From NCBI GenBank assembly GCA_946482285.1, contig CAMLQK010000001.1:620001-684000 (forward strand): a DNA stretch of 64,000 nucleotides. Reading direction: 5' to 3'. This DNA is from an uncultured Candidatus Saccharibacteria bacterium. GTDB lineage: Bacteria; Patescibacteria; Saccharimonadia; Saccharimonadales; UBA4665. Shown here piece after piece: positions 8,755 to 17,632 of this stretch; the stretch's first letter is position 1, and every line of letters begins with the position of its first letter. The notes below the pieces were generated by a model. The model ran no database searches. It was given only the letters and a program-made list of their open reading frames with translations, and was not told the DNA's origin. The position numbers and the translations under genes are program-made.

Positions 8755-9529
8755 GTTGTCCTCCATGATGGTGGTGTAGTATGCGGTGCCGTGTCTTGAA
8801 GCTTTGCGGCAAGTATTTCTCGGCCTCAAAACTGTCTGGGCTGCCGTCGTATAGTATTGTTTTATTAAGACAAATAACACGCGTGACTAGATTGAGGACC
8901 GCATCAATATCATGGGACACAATAACGACGGTGAGGCCTTGTTGCTGCAATTTTTGCAGAATGGTGTAGAACTCATGTTGGCTGGCTTCGTCGATGCCAG
9001 TTGTCGGCTCGTCTAACAATAGGATTGAAGGGTTGCTGGCTAGGGCTTTTGCGATTACTACACGTTGTTGCTGTCCACCGGACAATTCAGTAAATGGTTT
9101 GTGGGCAAGTGTAAGCATTTCAACTTGCTGTAATGCTTCTTCGGCAACATTGAGCGAGCCATTGGCGCCAAGGCGCACAACTTCCAAGACGCTTAGGGGT
9201 ATGATGCCGCTGTAGACGTTGCCGCGTTGAGGCACATAACTCAGAGTGTGTTTACTTGTATTAACAGTTCCTTGCGTGGGTTTTTGTAGGCCAAGCAGCA
9301 CTCGGAGCAGTGTGGTTTTGCCAGCGCCATTTGGTCCAATGAGGCCGATGAACTCACCTTGGTGAATGCAGAGTGAAATGTCTTGGAGTATAGTGTCGGC
9401 TCCAATACGGGCTATAAGATTGTCGGCATCAAGCAGTAGCTCCTTACTGGCATGCGAGGGCAGCTCGGAGGGTTGCGAGGTTTTCCCGCTGGACACTGAG
9501 GTATGTTTTTCCTGCTTCTTGGTCTTCAT
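8747..9529 (-). CDS. znuC: metal ABC transporter ATP-binding protein (ZnuC type)
   Basis: A 260-residue ATPase of a zinc/manganese importer. Walker A GPNGAGKT, Q-loop VPQRG, signature LSGGQQQRV, Walker B ILLLDEP and the H-loop VSHD are all present. The C-terminus is histidine-rich (ILHHHHGGQHA), possibly metal-sensing. The first 30 residues are polar and extra compared with most homologues, and they overlap the end of znuA by 86 bases in another frame. A start nearer residue 30 would remove the overlap, but no good in-frame ATG, GTG or TTG is there. Middle gene of znuA-znuC-znuB. Confidence 0.92.
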   Translation of the reverse strand: MKTKKQEKHTSVSSGKTSQPSELPSHASKELLLDADNLIARIGADTILQDISLCIHQGEFIGLIGPNGAGKTTLLRVLLGLQKPTQGTVNTSKHTLSYVPQRGNVYSGIIPLSVLEVVRLGANGSLNVAEEALQQVEMLTLAHKPFTELSGGQQQRVVIAKALASNPSILLLDEPTTGIDEASQHEFYTILQKLQQQGLTVVIVSHDIDAVLNLVTRVICLNKTILYDGSPDSFEAEKYLPQSFKTRHRILHHHHGGQHA

Positions 9530-10376
9530 TAGTTAATCCTTCTAGTGGGTCAAATACGGCGGTTTCTGCACCGGTCTCTTGAGCTATAGTATCAGCAAGT
9601 CGCGGGCTAACCAAGGTCTCGAACAGAATATATTGTAGGTGCTTGGCACGCACAAGGTCGCTTATTTCTGCCATTTTACCAGCACTTGGTTCCTGCTCAG
9701 GAGATAGCCCAGCAATCGCCTCTATGTGGAATCCGTATCGCTCTGCCAGATAGCCAGCGGCATCATGCGATGTAACAATAGTATCATGTGAGCAGCGGGT
9801 TAGCTGATCTTTGAAGTCGGCATCTAATTGTTTGAGTTGTTTAATATAGGCGTCGGCATTTTTGACATATATAGGCTTGTGCTCAGGGTCAGCCTTAGTA
9901 AGGCTGTCACGAATAGCAGCTACCATAGTCTGCGCCATGACGGGGTCAAGCCAATAATGAGGGTCATGCGCATGGCTTTCGTGGCCACCCGCTTCTTCGG
10001 CTTCGTTACTATGGGTTTCTGGCATCACTACATTGCTCATTTTGAGTGCGATGTGTTTGTAACTGGACGCAAACTTGTCGGTCCATGGCTCGAAGTTCCC
10101 GCCATTGTATATAAAGACGTCGGACTTTTGGGCGTTAGCAAGCGACTTGGGCGAAGGTTCGTAGTCGTGTGGTTCGGCACCTGCAGGGGTGATATTAGTA
10201 GCTTCAACATGTTGCCCGCCAACTGCTTTTGTAAAGTCGTACAAAGGGTAGAAACTGGCAGTTACCGATACTTTATCCGAGGTATTGGAAGACGGCTGTG
10301 CTCTATTGATGAGTAGGGCGGCACCGCCCAAGATACAGAGTAGAAATAAAAAGGCTAAAAATTTTCGTAGTCGCAT
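9444..10376 (-). CDS. znuA: zinc/manganese ABC transporter substrate-binding protein
   Basis: A 310-residue cluster A-I metal-binding protein that hands Zn or Mn to the permease. It has a hydrophobic N-terminal anchor at about residues 5-22 (no convincing lipobox, so anchored rather than acylated), the first ligand motif AEPHDYEPSPK, a histidine-rich loop GHESHAHDPHYWLDP, TSHDAAGYLAERYGF, and a C-terminal ETLVSPRLADTIAQETGAETAVFDPLEG. The His loop favours zinc. The start at 10376 (MRLRKF) is chosen because it begins the signal anchor; the frame stays open much further upstream through unrelated sequence. Divergent from the Fur/Zur gene across 127 bases with palindromes. Confidence 0.92.
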   Translation of the reverse strand: MRLRKFLAFLFLLCILGGAALLINRAQPSSNTSDKVSVTASFYPLYDFTKAVGGQHVEATNITPAGAEPHDYEPSPKSLANAQKSDVFIYNGGNFEPWTDKFASSYKHIALKMSNVVMPETHSNEAEEAGGHESHAHDPHYWLDPVMAQTMVAAIRDSLTKADPEHKPIYVKNADAYIKQLKQLDADFKDQLTRCSHDTIVTSHDAAGYLAERYGFHIEAIAGLSPEQEPSAGKMAEISDLVRAKHLQYILFETLVSPRLADTIAQETGAETAVFDPLEGLTNEDQEAGKTYLSVQRENLATLRAALACQ

Positions 10377-10428
10377 AGTTTTTATCGCATTTAATTGTAT
10401 TTTTATCGTAGACGACAATGTATATAAC

Positions 10429-10443
10429 TGCAATTTTGTTGCA
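10429..10443. promoter_or_regulatory. inverted repeat, candidate Zur/Fur operator 1
   Basis: TGCAA-TTTTG-TTGCA, arms of five bases with a five-base spacer, in the znuA/fur gap nearer znuA. It shares the TTGCA half-site with the repeat at 10465-10489. Confidence 0.4.
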
Positions 10444-10464
10444 AATATCCAATAAAAATGCCTA

Positions 10465-10489
10465 ATTTTTGCGATTCTATTGCAAAAAT
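10465..10489. promoter_or_regulatory. inverted repeat, candidate Zur/Fur operator 2
   Basis: ATTTTTGC, nine bases, GCAAAAAT: perfect eight-base arms. It lies directly upstream of the -10 box TATGAT (10492-10497) of the regulator gene, so binding should block that promoter. Size and AT-rich arms fit a Fur-family site; autoregulation with the divergent metal importer is the inference. Confidence 0.5.
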
Positions 10490-10503
10490 AGTATGATTGA
10501 TGC

Positions 10504-10944
10504 ATGAAAGACAAAGACAGGCAGCTCTTGCAAAAGGTTCTTAAGGATGCTGGATACAGTGTTACCCACGCCCGGCTTTTTGTGTGTGAACTGTTGTGGG
10601 AGCGCGAACCGCAATCTATGCATGAGCTTGGCGCGCGTCTTGACGGCACCATCGACCGTGCAAGCCTTTACCGCACAATTAGCCTATTCGAGAAGCTTGG
10701 CATTGTTCATCGTATTTACATGGGGTGGAAGTACAAAGTGGAATTGAGCGACATTTTTGCCCATCATCACCATCATATTAGCTGCACCGAATGCGGCAAA
10801 ATCGTAGCCTTGCGTGAAGTGGAGCAGCTAGAACGGATGTTGGGCACCCTGGCGCGTAGGTATAATTTTGAGGCTCAAAGCCACCAGTTGGAGATTCAGG
10901 GTATCTGTGAACGGTGCCAGGCAAAACATTTGTCTGCTCTTTAG
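10504..10944 (+). CDS. Fur/Zur-family metal-dependent repressor
   Basis: A 146-residue Fur-family protein: N-terminal winged helix with the recognition helix DRASLYRTISLFEKLGIVHRI, then the metal-binding dimer domain with FAHHHHHISCTECGKI and ICERCQ giving the two CxxC pairs of the structural zinc site. The neighbouring znuACB operon points to a zinc regulator (Zur). TATGAT ends six bases before the ATG and no SD is present, so the transcript is probably leaderless and lies under operator 2. Confidence 0.9.
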   Translation: MKDKDRQLLQKVLKDAGYSVTHARLFVCELLWEREPQSMHELGARLDGTIDRASLYRTISLFEKLGIVHRIYMGWKYKVELSDIFAHHHHHISCTECGKIVALREVEQLERMLGTLARRYNFEAQSHQLEIQGICERCQAKHLSAL

Positions 10945-10971
10945 ATGGCTTAATAAATGCCTTTGTTGCAT

Positions 10972-11433
10972 TTAGCGGGTTGCCGAGATAGTTTTGTTAC
11001 TTTCAGCAGCTGGCGCTGATACGGTAATACGGCCGTCAGAGCTTTTCATAATTTTATAGCCAGTACCGTTTGTTGCGCAGGTTGCGCTGCATTGCGGGTC
11101 TTTGGGAATTGAGGTTATGTACTGTTCGCTTGAAGTAACAGTACTAAGGTCTATTAAGTTTGCGCAACTTGCCGCACCTGTGGCACAGATTTCTGTAGAA
11201 GTTGTGGTTACACCTGACGGTAAGGCGCCATTGTTATCGAGGGAGTACTGGTAAACGCCGTTAAGTATTGTCGTGACGTCCGCTTGGCGTTGTGCGTTAC
11301 GGCTGTCACCTAATTGTTTGCCCGGGTTAACTGCAATAATCACAATGCCCGCTAGAATTGCCAGAATAGCGAGGACCAGGAGCACCTCTAGAAGTGTAAA
11401 GCCGCGTTGTTTCTTAAAGATTGATGTAACCAT
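10972..11433 (-). CDS. type IV pilin-like prepilin
   Basis: A 153-residue prepilin. The short basic leader ends in KKQRG and is followed by [20 protein letters not shown], the type III signal cleaved before Phe and methylated by a prepilin peptidase, with the conserved glutamate at +5. The C-terminal globular part has four cysteines that could make two disulfides. ATG 11433 is preferred over an upstream TTG because AAAGGG lies about ten bases before it. Pili of this type serve attachment and twitching in Saccharibacteria. No assembly genes are in the window. Confidence 0.9.
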   Translation of the reverse strand: MVTSIFKKQRGFTLLEVLLVLAILAILAGIVIIAVNPGKQLGDSRNAQRQADVTTILNGVYQYSLDNNGALPSGVTTTSTEICATGAASCANLIDLSTVTSSEQYITSIPKDPQCSATCATNGTGYKIMKSSDGRITVSAPAAESNKTISATR

Positions 11434-11581
11434 AATGCCCAAACCCTTTCTTAAATAGTATGGATGGCTAAGCCTGACGTGCTCCTTGCTATGAGGATAT
11501 GCTTATGGTATTAACTGTACCACGCGTATGCGTACACGCTCAATTAGGGATTACATTTGTTTAATGTCTATTACACAGTGG

Positions 11582-12289
11582 TTAACGCCGGTTTTTGGGG
11601 TGTTTTTTCAGCGTAAGCGGTGCAATTCCGAACACCAATATTAAGGCGTAGATAACGGCAAAACCGCACATAACACTAGGGATTCCGCGTATTGTTTCAG
11701 GGTGGATGGCGTTGACAATGCCAGTGGGTAGCAAGAAGCTTAAGTACCCTACGGCTTGCAGTAGGAGTGCTTTACGAATGCGTACGGTCGCTGTCGCACT
11801 GATATAGATGCTGGCGACAATGCCCAGGGTAAGCCAGAAATAGTAGTAGGCGAAGTATAGCCCGCCAATACCAGATTGTAGCTGGAAGACAGCGTAGTTT
11901 CCGGCGCAAACATGGCCCTGGAATGCGCTTTCACTGAACCCAAATACGAGCGCAAATGCTATCCCTGACCCATATGCTGCCCATACCGTCCATGCGGGGA
12001 TCCTTTTTGAGATTGTATAAATCAAGTGGATACCAAGTGGCGGCAGCAGCGTTATGGCAATATAGCCGATGCGAGACCATAAGTTTACTGTAGTGGCATT
12101 TGCCCCACAGACAATAAATTCGCTTGCCTGGAACAGCGCTAGTAGTCCCAGGGTGGCTAGCACAATTCTAGTTAACGGAGTCAGCTTATAGCGATACACA
12201 GTGTAGACGAGCAATGCGATTTCGATAATACATGTCGCAATCATAACAGGCGGGGAAAAACAGTAAAAAGTTGTTTGTTTTCGTTTCAT
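11582..12289 (-). CDS. seven-helix membrane protein of unknown function
   Basis: A 235-residue protein with about seven hydrophobic helices and almost no soluble part beyond a short basic tail (LTLKKHPKNRR). The arrangement resembles the 7TM sensor modules found in front of some histidine kinases, but no output domain follows. The N-terminus CFSPPVMIATCIIEIALL and cysteines in extracytoplasmic loops are notable. I start it at ATG 12289; no SD is visible. It follows the amino-acid permease after 35 bases, with a palindrome between the two. Function not recognised. Confidence 0.6.
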   Translation of the reverse strand: MKRKQTTFYCFSPPVMIATCIIEIALLVYTVYRYKLTPLTRIVLATLGLLALFQASEFIVCGANATTVNLWSRIGYIAITLLPPLGIHLIYTISKRIPAWTVWAAYGSGIAFALVFGFSESAFQGHVCAGNYAVFQLQSGIGGLYFAYYYFWLTLGIVASIYISATATVRIRKALLLQAVGYLSFLLPTGIVNAIHPETIRGIPSVMCGFAVIYALILVFGIAPLTLKKHPKNRR

Positions 12290-12305
12290 ATAGCTTAAGC
12301 TTATA
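12285..12305. other. 21-base near-perfect palindrome between permease and 7TM gene
   Basis: CATAT-AGCTTAAGCT-T-ATATG: the central ten bases are a perfect palindrome and the outer five-base arms pair after a one-base slip. It overlaps the start codon of the 7TM gene (12287-12289). It could be a hairpin limiting translation, or a protein-binding site. Confidence 0.35.
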
Positions 12306-12324
12306 TGAAAATTGCTATGCCTGT

Positions 12325-13548
12325 CTATATAATAATGCGCAGAATTTGGCTTACTAGCAGAGTACCGGTGGCAATACTGCCGACCCATGGCATAAAAGCA
12401 GGTGATATGCGTATGGGGCGGCCGGTAGATTTCCGGCGGATAACAATGAGTGATGCGTTAATGGCTAGGAATACAATAAGCAAGAGCAAGCTGGTGCCTT
12501 GGGCCAGGTGTTCGATTGGTAGCCATAATGCTGCAATGATAGCTACAAGGCTTACAAGTATTAGGCTGCGCGCGGGAACGTAATGCTTAGATAGTTTGCC
12601 AAACCACTCGGGAATCCATTCCCGACGGCTAAGCCCATATAAAAAGCGGGATCCCATAATGAGATTTGCCAGCACACCGTTAAGGGTGGCTACCATACTG
12701 ATGACTATAATGATACCAGCCTCTTTATTTGTAGCTTGCTCAAACGCGTCAGCGAGGGGTGCTTTACTGGCGGCTAGGGTGGCTGGGTCAACTACGGCTA
12801 GCGCCGCCACGGCAACTAGCACATAAAGAACGGTCACGAAGCCCATGCTAGCTATAATGGCAGTCGGGAAGGCCTTGTGCGGTTCTTTGACTTCTTCGGC
12901 AATATTGACCATGTCTTCAAAACCGACGAATGCATAGAATGCTATGAAGGCTGCGCTGATAACGCCCGAAAATGCAGCGAGGTCGAATGCGCTTATGCTT
13001 TGCGTGAAGTGCTGGTTAAAGTCGGCTAGTGCCGAAGGTGTACTGATAAATATACTGCCCACTAAAAACAGGAGCCCACATATTTCTATAATGGTAAAGA
13101 AAGCTGCAAATCCGACAGATTCTTTGATGCCGCGCAGCATGACAACTAACAGTAGCAGACCAGCGCCTATGATGGCTAGGCTGGGTGTTATTGGCACAAA
13201 CTGGTGGAAGTATCCCGCAAAGCCCTTTAAGAGTGTTGCGGAGGATACGGCACCTGCAATAACGAGGCAAATGCCGATGATAACCGACAGGCGCTTTGCT
13301 TTAAACGCTTCGTGCAAATATACGGCAGCGCCGGCGCTGACAGGGAAGCGCGCTGCCAGCTCGGCATAGCTCAGCGCAGAACAGAAAGCGACGACGGCGG
13401 CAATAAGAAAGGCTATGATTGAAAGATAGCCTGCTGGTTCGGCGATTTTGCCAACAAGGACGTATACACCAGCTCCTACAATATTGCCTATTCCATATAA
13501 GGCAAGCAGACGAGTGTCGACGGTGCGCTTAAGGGTGCTCGAAGCCAT
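12325..13548 (-). CDS. APC-family amino-acid permease
   Basis: A 407-residue permease of the amino acid-polyamine-organocation family with about 12 hydrophobic helices. GIGNIVGAGVYVLVGKIAEPAGYLS at residues 20-44 is the unwound TM1 substrate-binding segment and FAFVGFEDMVNIAEEVKEP is the conserved TM6 region (EE-V-P motif). Such carriers import amino acids; Saccharibacteria are generally unable to make most of them. TATACT lies six bases before the ATG, without an SD, so leaderless. It follows the sensor operon, 17 bases after the response-regulator gene, so may be its target. Confidence 0.92.
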   Translation of the reverse strand: MASSTLKRTVDTRLLALYGIGNIVGAGVYVLVGKIAEPAGYLSIIAFLIAAVVAFCSALSYAELAARFPVSAGAAVYLHEAFKAKRLSVIIGICLVIAGAVSSATLLKGFAGYFHQFVPITPSLAIIGAGLLLLVVMLRGIKESVGFAAFFTIIEICGLLFLVGSIFISTPSALADFNQHFTQSISAFDLAAFSGVISAAFIAFYAFVGFEDMVNIAEEVKEPHKAFPTAIIASMGFVTVLYVLVAVAALAVVDPATLAASKAPLADAFEQATNKEAGIIIVISMVATLNGVLANLIMGSRFLYGLSRREWIPEWFGKLSKHYVPARSLILVSLVAIIAALWLPIEHLAQGTSLLLLIVFLAINASLIVIRRKSTGRPIRISPAFMPWVGSIATGTLLVSQILRIII

Positions 13549-13565
13549 ACTTCCAGTATAACCGC

Positions 13566-13943
13566 CTATTGCAAGGACGCTATAATGTCGAGCAGGTCGT
13601 TTAATTCAATTTCAGCTTTTACCACGTAACCGTCCATATCGTGCCGCACGCTGGGTGTTACTTTACTGGCGTCACCGAGGTTAGTCAGCAGCACGATTTT
13701 AACGTTTGTACAGCCATACTCCGCTTCATGTCGCAGCTTCTTTAGCACCTGGAATCCGTCGAGTTTTGGCATCATAACATCAAGGAATATGAGGTCGGGC
13801 TTGAATGTTTTGGCTTTTTCCAAGCCATCTTCTCCGTCAATAGCAGTGCCAATTTTGTAGCCATGTTCCGTCAAGAACAGTTCGTATAAATTGCGTAGCT
13901 CCGGATTATCCTCAACGAGCAATATTTTTTGTAACCCAGCCAC
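13566..13943 (-). CDS. single-domain response regulator
   Basis: A 125-residue CheY-like receiver with no output domain. The acidic pocket is E11/D12, the phosphoacceptor is D55 in FLDVMMP, the switch Thr is in VLLTN, and the lysine in YVVKAE. It overlaps the end of the histidine kinase by 32 bases, so the two are coupled. Without a DNA-binding domain it must act by protein contact, perhaps on transport or pili. Confidence 0.93.
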   Translation of the reverse strand: MAGLQKILLVEDNPELRNLYELFLTEHGYKIGTAIDGEDGLEKAKTFKPDLIFLDVMMPKLDGFQVLKKLRHEAEYGCTNVKIVLLTNLGDASKVTPSVRHDMDGYVVKAEIELNDLLDIIASLQ

Positions 13944-16119
13944 GATGCCTCCTCATTACTGCTTCATTGGATTGTTCTGATTGTAGCGCAGCAAGCCGCT
14001 TCTCGTCGAGTACTGGGATGGAAAAAGTGAATGTCGACCCTTTGCCTTCTTCGGATTCAACAGATATAGAGCCATTATGGCGTTCGATAATTGATTTTGA
14101 TATGAATAATCCCAGGCCGGTGCCAGTGCTGCCACTGTCCAAGCCGCCATGCACGCGGTAAAATTTGGTAAATAAGTGTGGCAGAGCTTGCTTGGGGATG
14201 CCCAGCCCGGTATCTTTGACATGAACGACGTACATGTCATCTTCGCGCTCTATTGAAATTGCGACACTGCCATTTGGCTGGGTATATTTGACGGCATTTG
14301 TAAGCAGGTTATTGATAACTTCACGGATAGCAAGATGGTCGGCAATTGCTTGAAGGCCTGATGGCGGCCCGCTGTATGTGACGGCTATATTCTTTTCTTT
14401 AGCACTAAAACTTAGGTCTTTGACTGCGTCGCTAATTGCAGCAGCTATGTCTGTTTTTTCCATAGTTAATGTCAGGGTGCCACGCTCAATCCTCGTGACA
14501 TCAAGCAGGTTATTGATTAGTCCGCCAAGCTCAGTCGCGCTCTTGAGCGATTGCTTGATGTAGCCATCAACTTCGGTATCGGGATTAGGGTGCCTGCTGG
14601 TCTTAAAGGCTATGAGTTCAAGGTAGCCCCGTATGGCCGCCAATGGTGTCCGTAGTTCGTGGGCTGCCATGGAAACAAAGTCAATTTTCATATCCTCCAG
14701 CTCGCGGCTTTTGGTTTCATCGTGGATGGTAATGATGGTTTGGGCAGCGTTTTCGTCTTGCGTTTTGCTGGCGACGCGGGCAACAATAAGCTTTACAAAG
14801 TGTACTGTCCCCACTGAGTCTACGTACTGTAAGTTCGGGTACACACTTGTTTCTGGCACTTCATATGGGACTTCAAAGGGCTGGTCGTCGTGCTTCCAAT
14901 TGAATAGGTCGCTTATTTGTTTGCCAACGATGTCTGTTAGGCTGTGCTGTGTGAGCTCGCTAGTGGCTTGGTTGGCTATGATGACCGTGCCGCTCCGGTC
15001 GATAGCTAAGATACTCTCGGTAGTACTGTCTAAGATAATCTGTAGTCTGTTTCTTTGGGTTTCGACGCGTCCAATAAAGCCTTTTAGACTTTGGCCCATT
15101 GAATTGACACTGTCTGCAAGGGTGCCAATTTCATCACTGCGGTGGATGTCAACATGTGCCGATAGGTCGCCACGCCCAATTTGCTGTGCAATTCTGGCGA
15201 CTGTAACAATTGGTCGGGCAATGAAACGCCCAAGATATAAGGCAATAACGGTAATAATTACAGATGATATGATAACGATAGTGATCAGGCTGTTGCGCAA
15301 CTGTGCAATTGGTTCAAACGCTTCTTTTTCATCTATTTTGGTTCCTATGGTCCAGTTTGCAAATCCAATTGACCGCGAAGAAGTGAGCACGCGCTGCTTG
15401 CGGTAATCGGTGGCAACACCGTAGGTGCTGTTGTTCTGCAAGTTCAACGAGTTTAATTTTGTTTTGAGCGCGGCATCCGTATTGAAGCGCAGCGGGAAGA
15501 GTGAAACCGCATTGCCTTTGGCATCGTTTTGGGTAATGACCGTCTCACCAGTCTCTCCCAGGCCGGTATAATCTTGTATGGCGGCCACTATGTCATCCGT
15601 CCGGAAAACGACGGCAAGGGTTGCCGCATCCTTCTTGTTCACACTTACACTGGTAGTAACATACAGTTTGTTTAACCCGTCACGAGTATCTTCTTGGATA
15701 GTGATGTCCTGGGTTGGCAGCGCAACAGTTGTAGTACCGTTTTGCTGCGCGAGAGTTGATGCAAGGACCTTGCCCTGGGCATTGGCAAGAGTTATAGCCT
15801 GGATATCGGGCACTTCAATTTTTTTAGCCTCCAGAATGCTTACGATAGTCGCTTTGTCTGCTTCCCGGTTAGATGCTATATATTGGGCTAGGGCAACCTG
15901 GAAATCAAAACGATTAGAAAGCTTCGTAACCTCTTCTTGCTTACGCTGTAGCAGTGAGCTTATTTTCTGTTCCTGTTTAATAGCGATACTTGTCAGCTGG
16001 TCGGTTGTGGTTTTCTCGAGCTGGTTGCTGATGGTGATGTACGCTACTGCACTCACAGTCAGGGTTGGCACCAACCCAATAAGTAGCAACAGTCCGACTA
16101 ATTTCTGTCCAAGCTTCAT
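13912..16119 (-). CDS. membrane histidine kinase (Cache-HAMP-PAS-HisKA-HATPase)
   Basis: A 735-residue hybrid-free sensor kinase. TM1 is at about residues 7-30, an extracytoplasmic dCACHE-like domain fills 31-270, TM2 is at 277-297, HAMP at about 298-350, PAS at 355-470, the H-box SMAAHELRTPL has the phosphoacceptor H487, the N-box NNLLTNAVKYT is at 603-613, and the DTGLGIP and GTGLGLF glycine boxes follow. The large outside domain is the usual place for small-molecule sensing such as amino acids. The gene starts four bases after a binding-protein gene and overlaps its response regulator. Confidence 0.94.
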   Translation of the reverse strand: MKLGQKLVGLLLLIGLVPTLTVSAVAYITISNQLEKTTTDQLTSIAIKQEQKISSLLQRKQEEVTKLSNRFDFQVALAQYIASNREADKATIVSILEAKKIEVPDIQAITLANAQGKVLASTLAQQNGTTTVALPTQDITIQEDTRDGLNKLYVTTSVSVNKKDAATLAVVFRTDDIVAAIQDYTGLGETGETVITQNDAKGNAVSLFPLRFNTDAALKTKLNSLNLQNNSTYGVATDYRKQRVLTSSRSIGFANWTIGTKIDEKEAFEPIAQLRNSLITIVIISSVIITVIALYLGRFIARPIVTVARIAQQIGRGDLSAHVDIHRSDEIGTLADSVNSMGQSLKGFIGRVETQRNRLQIILDSTTESILAIDRSGTVIIANQATSELTQHSLTDIVGKQISDLFNWKHDDQPFEVPYEVPETSVYPNLQYVDSVGTVHFVKLIVARVASKTQDENAAQTIITIHDETKSRELEDMKIDFVSMAAHELRTPLAAIRGYLELIAFKTSRHPNPDTEVDGYIKQSLKSATELGGLINNLLDVTRIERGTLTLTMEKTDIAAAISDAVKDLSFSAKEKNIAVTYSGPPSGLQAIADHLAIREVINNLLTNAVKYTQPNGSVAISIEREDDMYVVHVKDTGLGIPKQALPHLFTKFYRVHGGLDSGSTGTGLGLFISKSIIERHNGSISVESEEGKGSTFTFSIPVLDEKRLAALQSEQSNEAVMRRHRGWVTKNIAR

Positions 16120-16123
16120 GTTG

Positions 16124-17506
16124 CTATTCTAGTTCGATGAATGTTCCGCCCTTAACCTGGAACAAATCATATTTATAGGATGGATCGGATATTTCACCAT
16201 TTTGGTCAAATTTGATTTTTCCTGAAACACCGTCGTATGAGAGTGACGGAAGCATTTGCTTGATCTCTTCTCCGGTCTTGGCGCCCTTTTGGACCGCCAT
16301 ATAAATGGCATGGAATGCGTCGTAGGCTTGTGGTGCAGCGTATAGCTGTTCCGTCACTTGGTACTCGTTTAAAAGTGCCTGCTTGAACGATTTGGTGCCG
16401 GTAGGAAAGGAGCTGATAGTAAGGCCTTCTGCTGCTGCAGGGGCATTGGTGATGATAGTTTTGTCGTACATAATATCTGCCCCAAACATAGGCGCGGTGA
16501 TGCCCGCTTGGCGTGCCAGGTTAAGCACTGCAGTTGCAGACACAACAGAGTTAGGTGCGATAAACAGAGCTTGTGGATTTTTGTCTTTCAACATTTTCAT
16601 TTGGGTTTGCAGATCAATAACGTCAGGCTCGCCATTGGCGGTAGCAACAACGGTGCCTCCCAGCGCCTCAAACTTTTCCTGGAAGACTTTGTTCATGCCT
16701 GTACCGTAAGGTTCATTAGTGTAAAAGACCGCCACATTGCGGAGTCCGCGGTCGTAGATGGCCTGTGCCATATAGGCACCCTGCAAGGTGTCTGACGGGA
16801 CAACCCGGAAGAAGTAATCATCAGGGATGCTCAGTGTGGGGCTGGACGCTGAAGGGCTGATCATAACAGTTTTACTGTTATTTGCGGCAGGCAAGGCAGC
16901 AACAGAAGCACTTGAACAGCCTTCGCCAATAATCGCTACTACTTTTTGCTCTATAAGCTTTTTAATTGCCTCAGCAGCAGACTTGGGGTCGCACTTGGAG
17001 TCGGCTTGGACTACCTCGATATTGTTTGCCCCAAGCTGCTTTTTGGCCAACTGAATGCCTTTGTTTGCACCGTAGCCCATACTACTGGATCCACCGCTAA
17101 AGGCCATCATGACACCTACTTTTACGCGTGCTGGCTCATCGTCGGTATCTTTACTAAAAAGCATCAATAGAATAGTACTCGCAATTCCCAGGACGGCCAG
17201 AGCGACTAATACGCCCAATATAACTTTGCGCCTACCCGGTTTTTCAGGTTCCGGTGACGTTGGTGGCAGCGTTGGCATTTCGGCCAAAGGTTCTAGGGTA
17301 GTTTTAATTGGCTGCTGCTGTGCAGCTGGCGCAGGTGGCGTTGGTGCTGCTGCTGGTGTAACGGATGTGGTGGCGGGCGGTGGCGTGGTGCTGACCGGTG
17401 TATTAACCGTAGTGGCCGGCGTAGTAGGTTGCGGTTCTTGCGGAATAGAGTTAGGTTGTTGATTTTCAGGCGCCCAAGGTTGTGATTCTGGTTTTTGATC
17501 CATCAT
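16124..17506 (-). CDS. membrane-anchored LivJ-like (type I) ligand-binding protein
   Basis: A 460-residue protein with a proline/threonine-rich cytoplasmic N-terminus (residues 1-90), one transmembrane helix at about 93-116, and a type I periplasmic binding fold (VKVGVMMAFSGGSSSMGYGANKGIQLA, IIGEGCSSASVAALPAAN, FFRVVPSDTLQG, VAVFYTNEPYGTGM). This is the Leu/Ile/Val-binding (ANF-receptor) family. No permease or ATPase of a branched-chain ABC importer is nearby; instead it begins an operon with a histidine kinase and response regulator. A sensory, rather than transport, role is therefore inferred. Start at 17506; a second ATG follows immediately. Confidence 0.85.
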   Translation of the reverse strand: MMDQKPESQPWAPENQQPNSIPQEPQPTTPATTVNTPVSTTPPPATTSVTPAAAPTPPAPAAQQQPIKTTLEPLAEMPTLPPTSPEPEKPGRRKVILGVLVALAVLGIASTILLMLFSKDTDDEPARVKVGVMMAFSGGSSSMGYGANKGIQLAKKQLGANNIEVVQADSKCDPKSAAEAIKKLIEQKVVAIIGEGCSSASVAALPAANNSKTVMISPSASSPTLSIPDDYFFRVVPSDTLQGAYMAQAIYDRGLRNVAVFYTNEPYGTGMNKVFQEKFEALGGTVVATANGEPDVIDLQTQMKMLKDKNPQALFIAPNSVVSATAVLNLARQAGITAPMFGADIMYDKTIITNAPAAAEGLTISSFPTGTKSFKQALLNEYQVTEQLYAAPQAYDAFHAIYMAVQKGAKTGEEIKQMLPSLSYDGVSGKIKFDQNGEISDPSYKYDLFQVKGGTFIELE

Positions 17507-17632
17507 AATGCTCGCGCTTAGTTGTTACACCAATAATCCTTGATGTTCAGTATGTTTGTCAAGCAAATTAACAGGAATGAAGAGTCTGTTTTAATTGACA
17601 ATATACTGCCGCTCTGTAACCATAAGCGTAGT

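Noticed and set aside
12941..13369. Plus-strand frames inside the permease and kinase genes
   Set aside because: Antisense shadows of well-supported genes.
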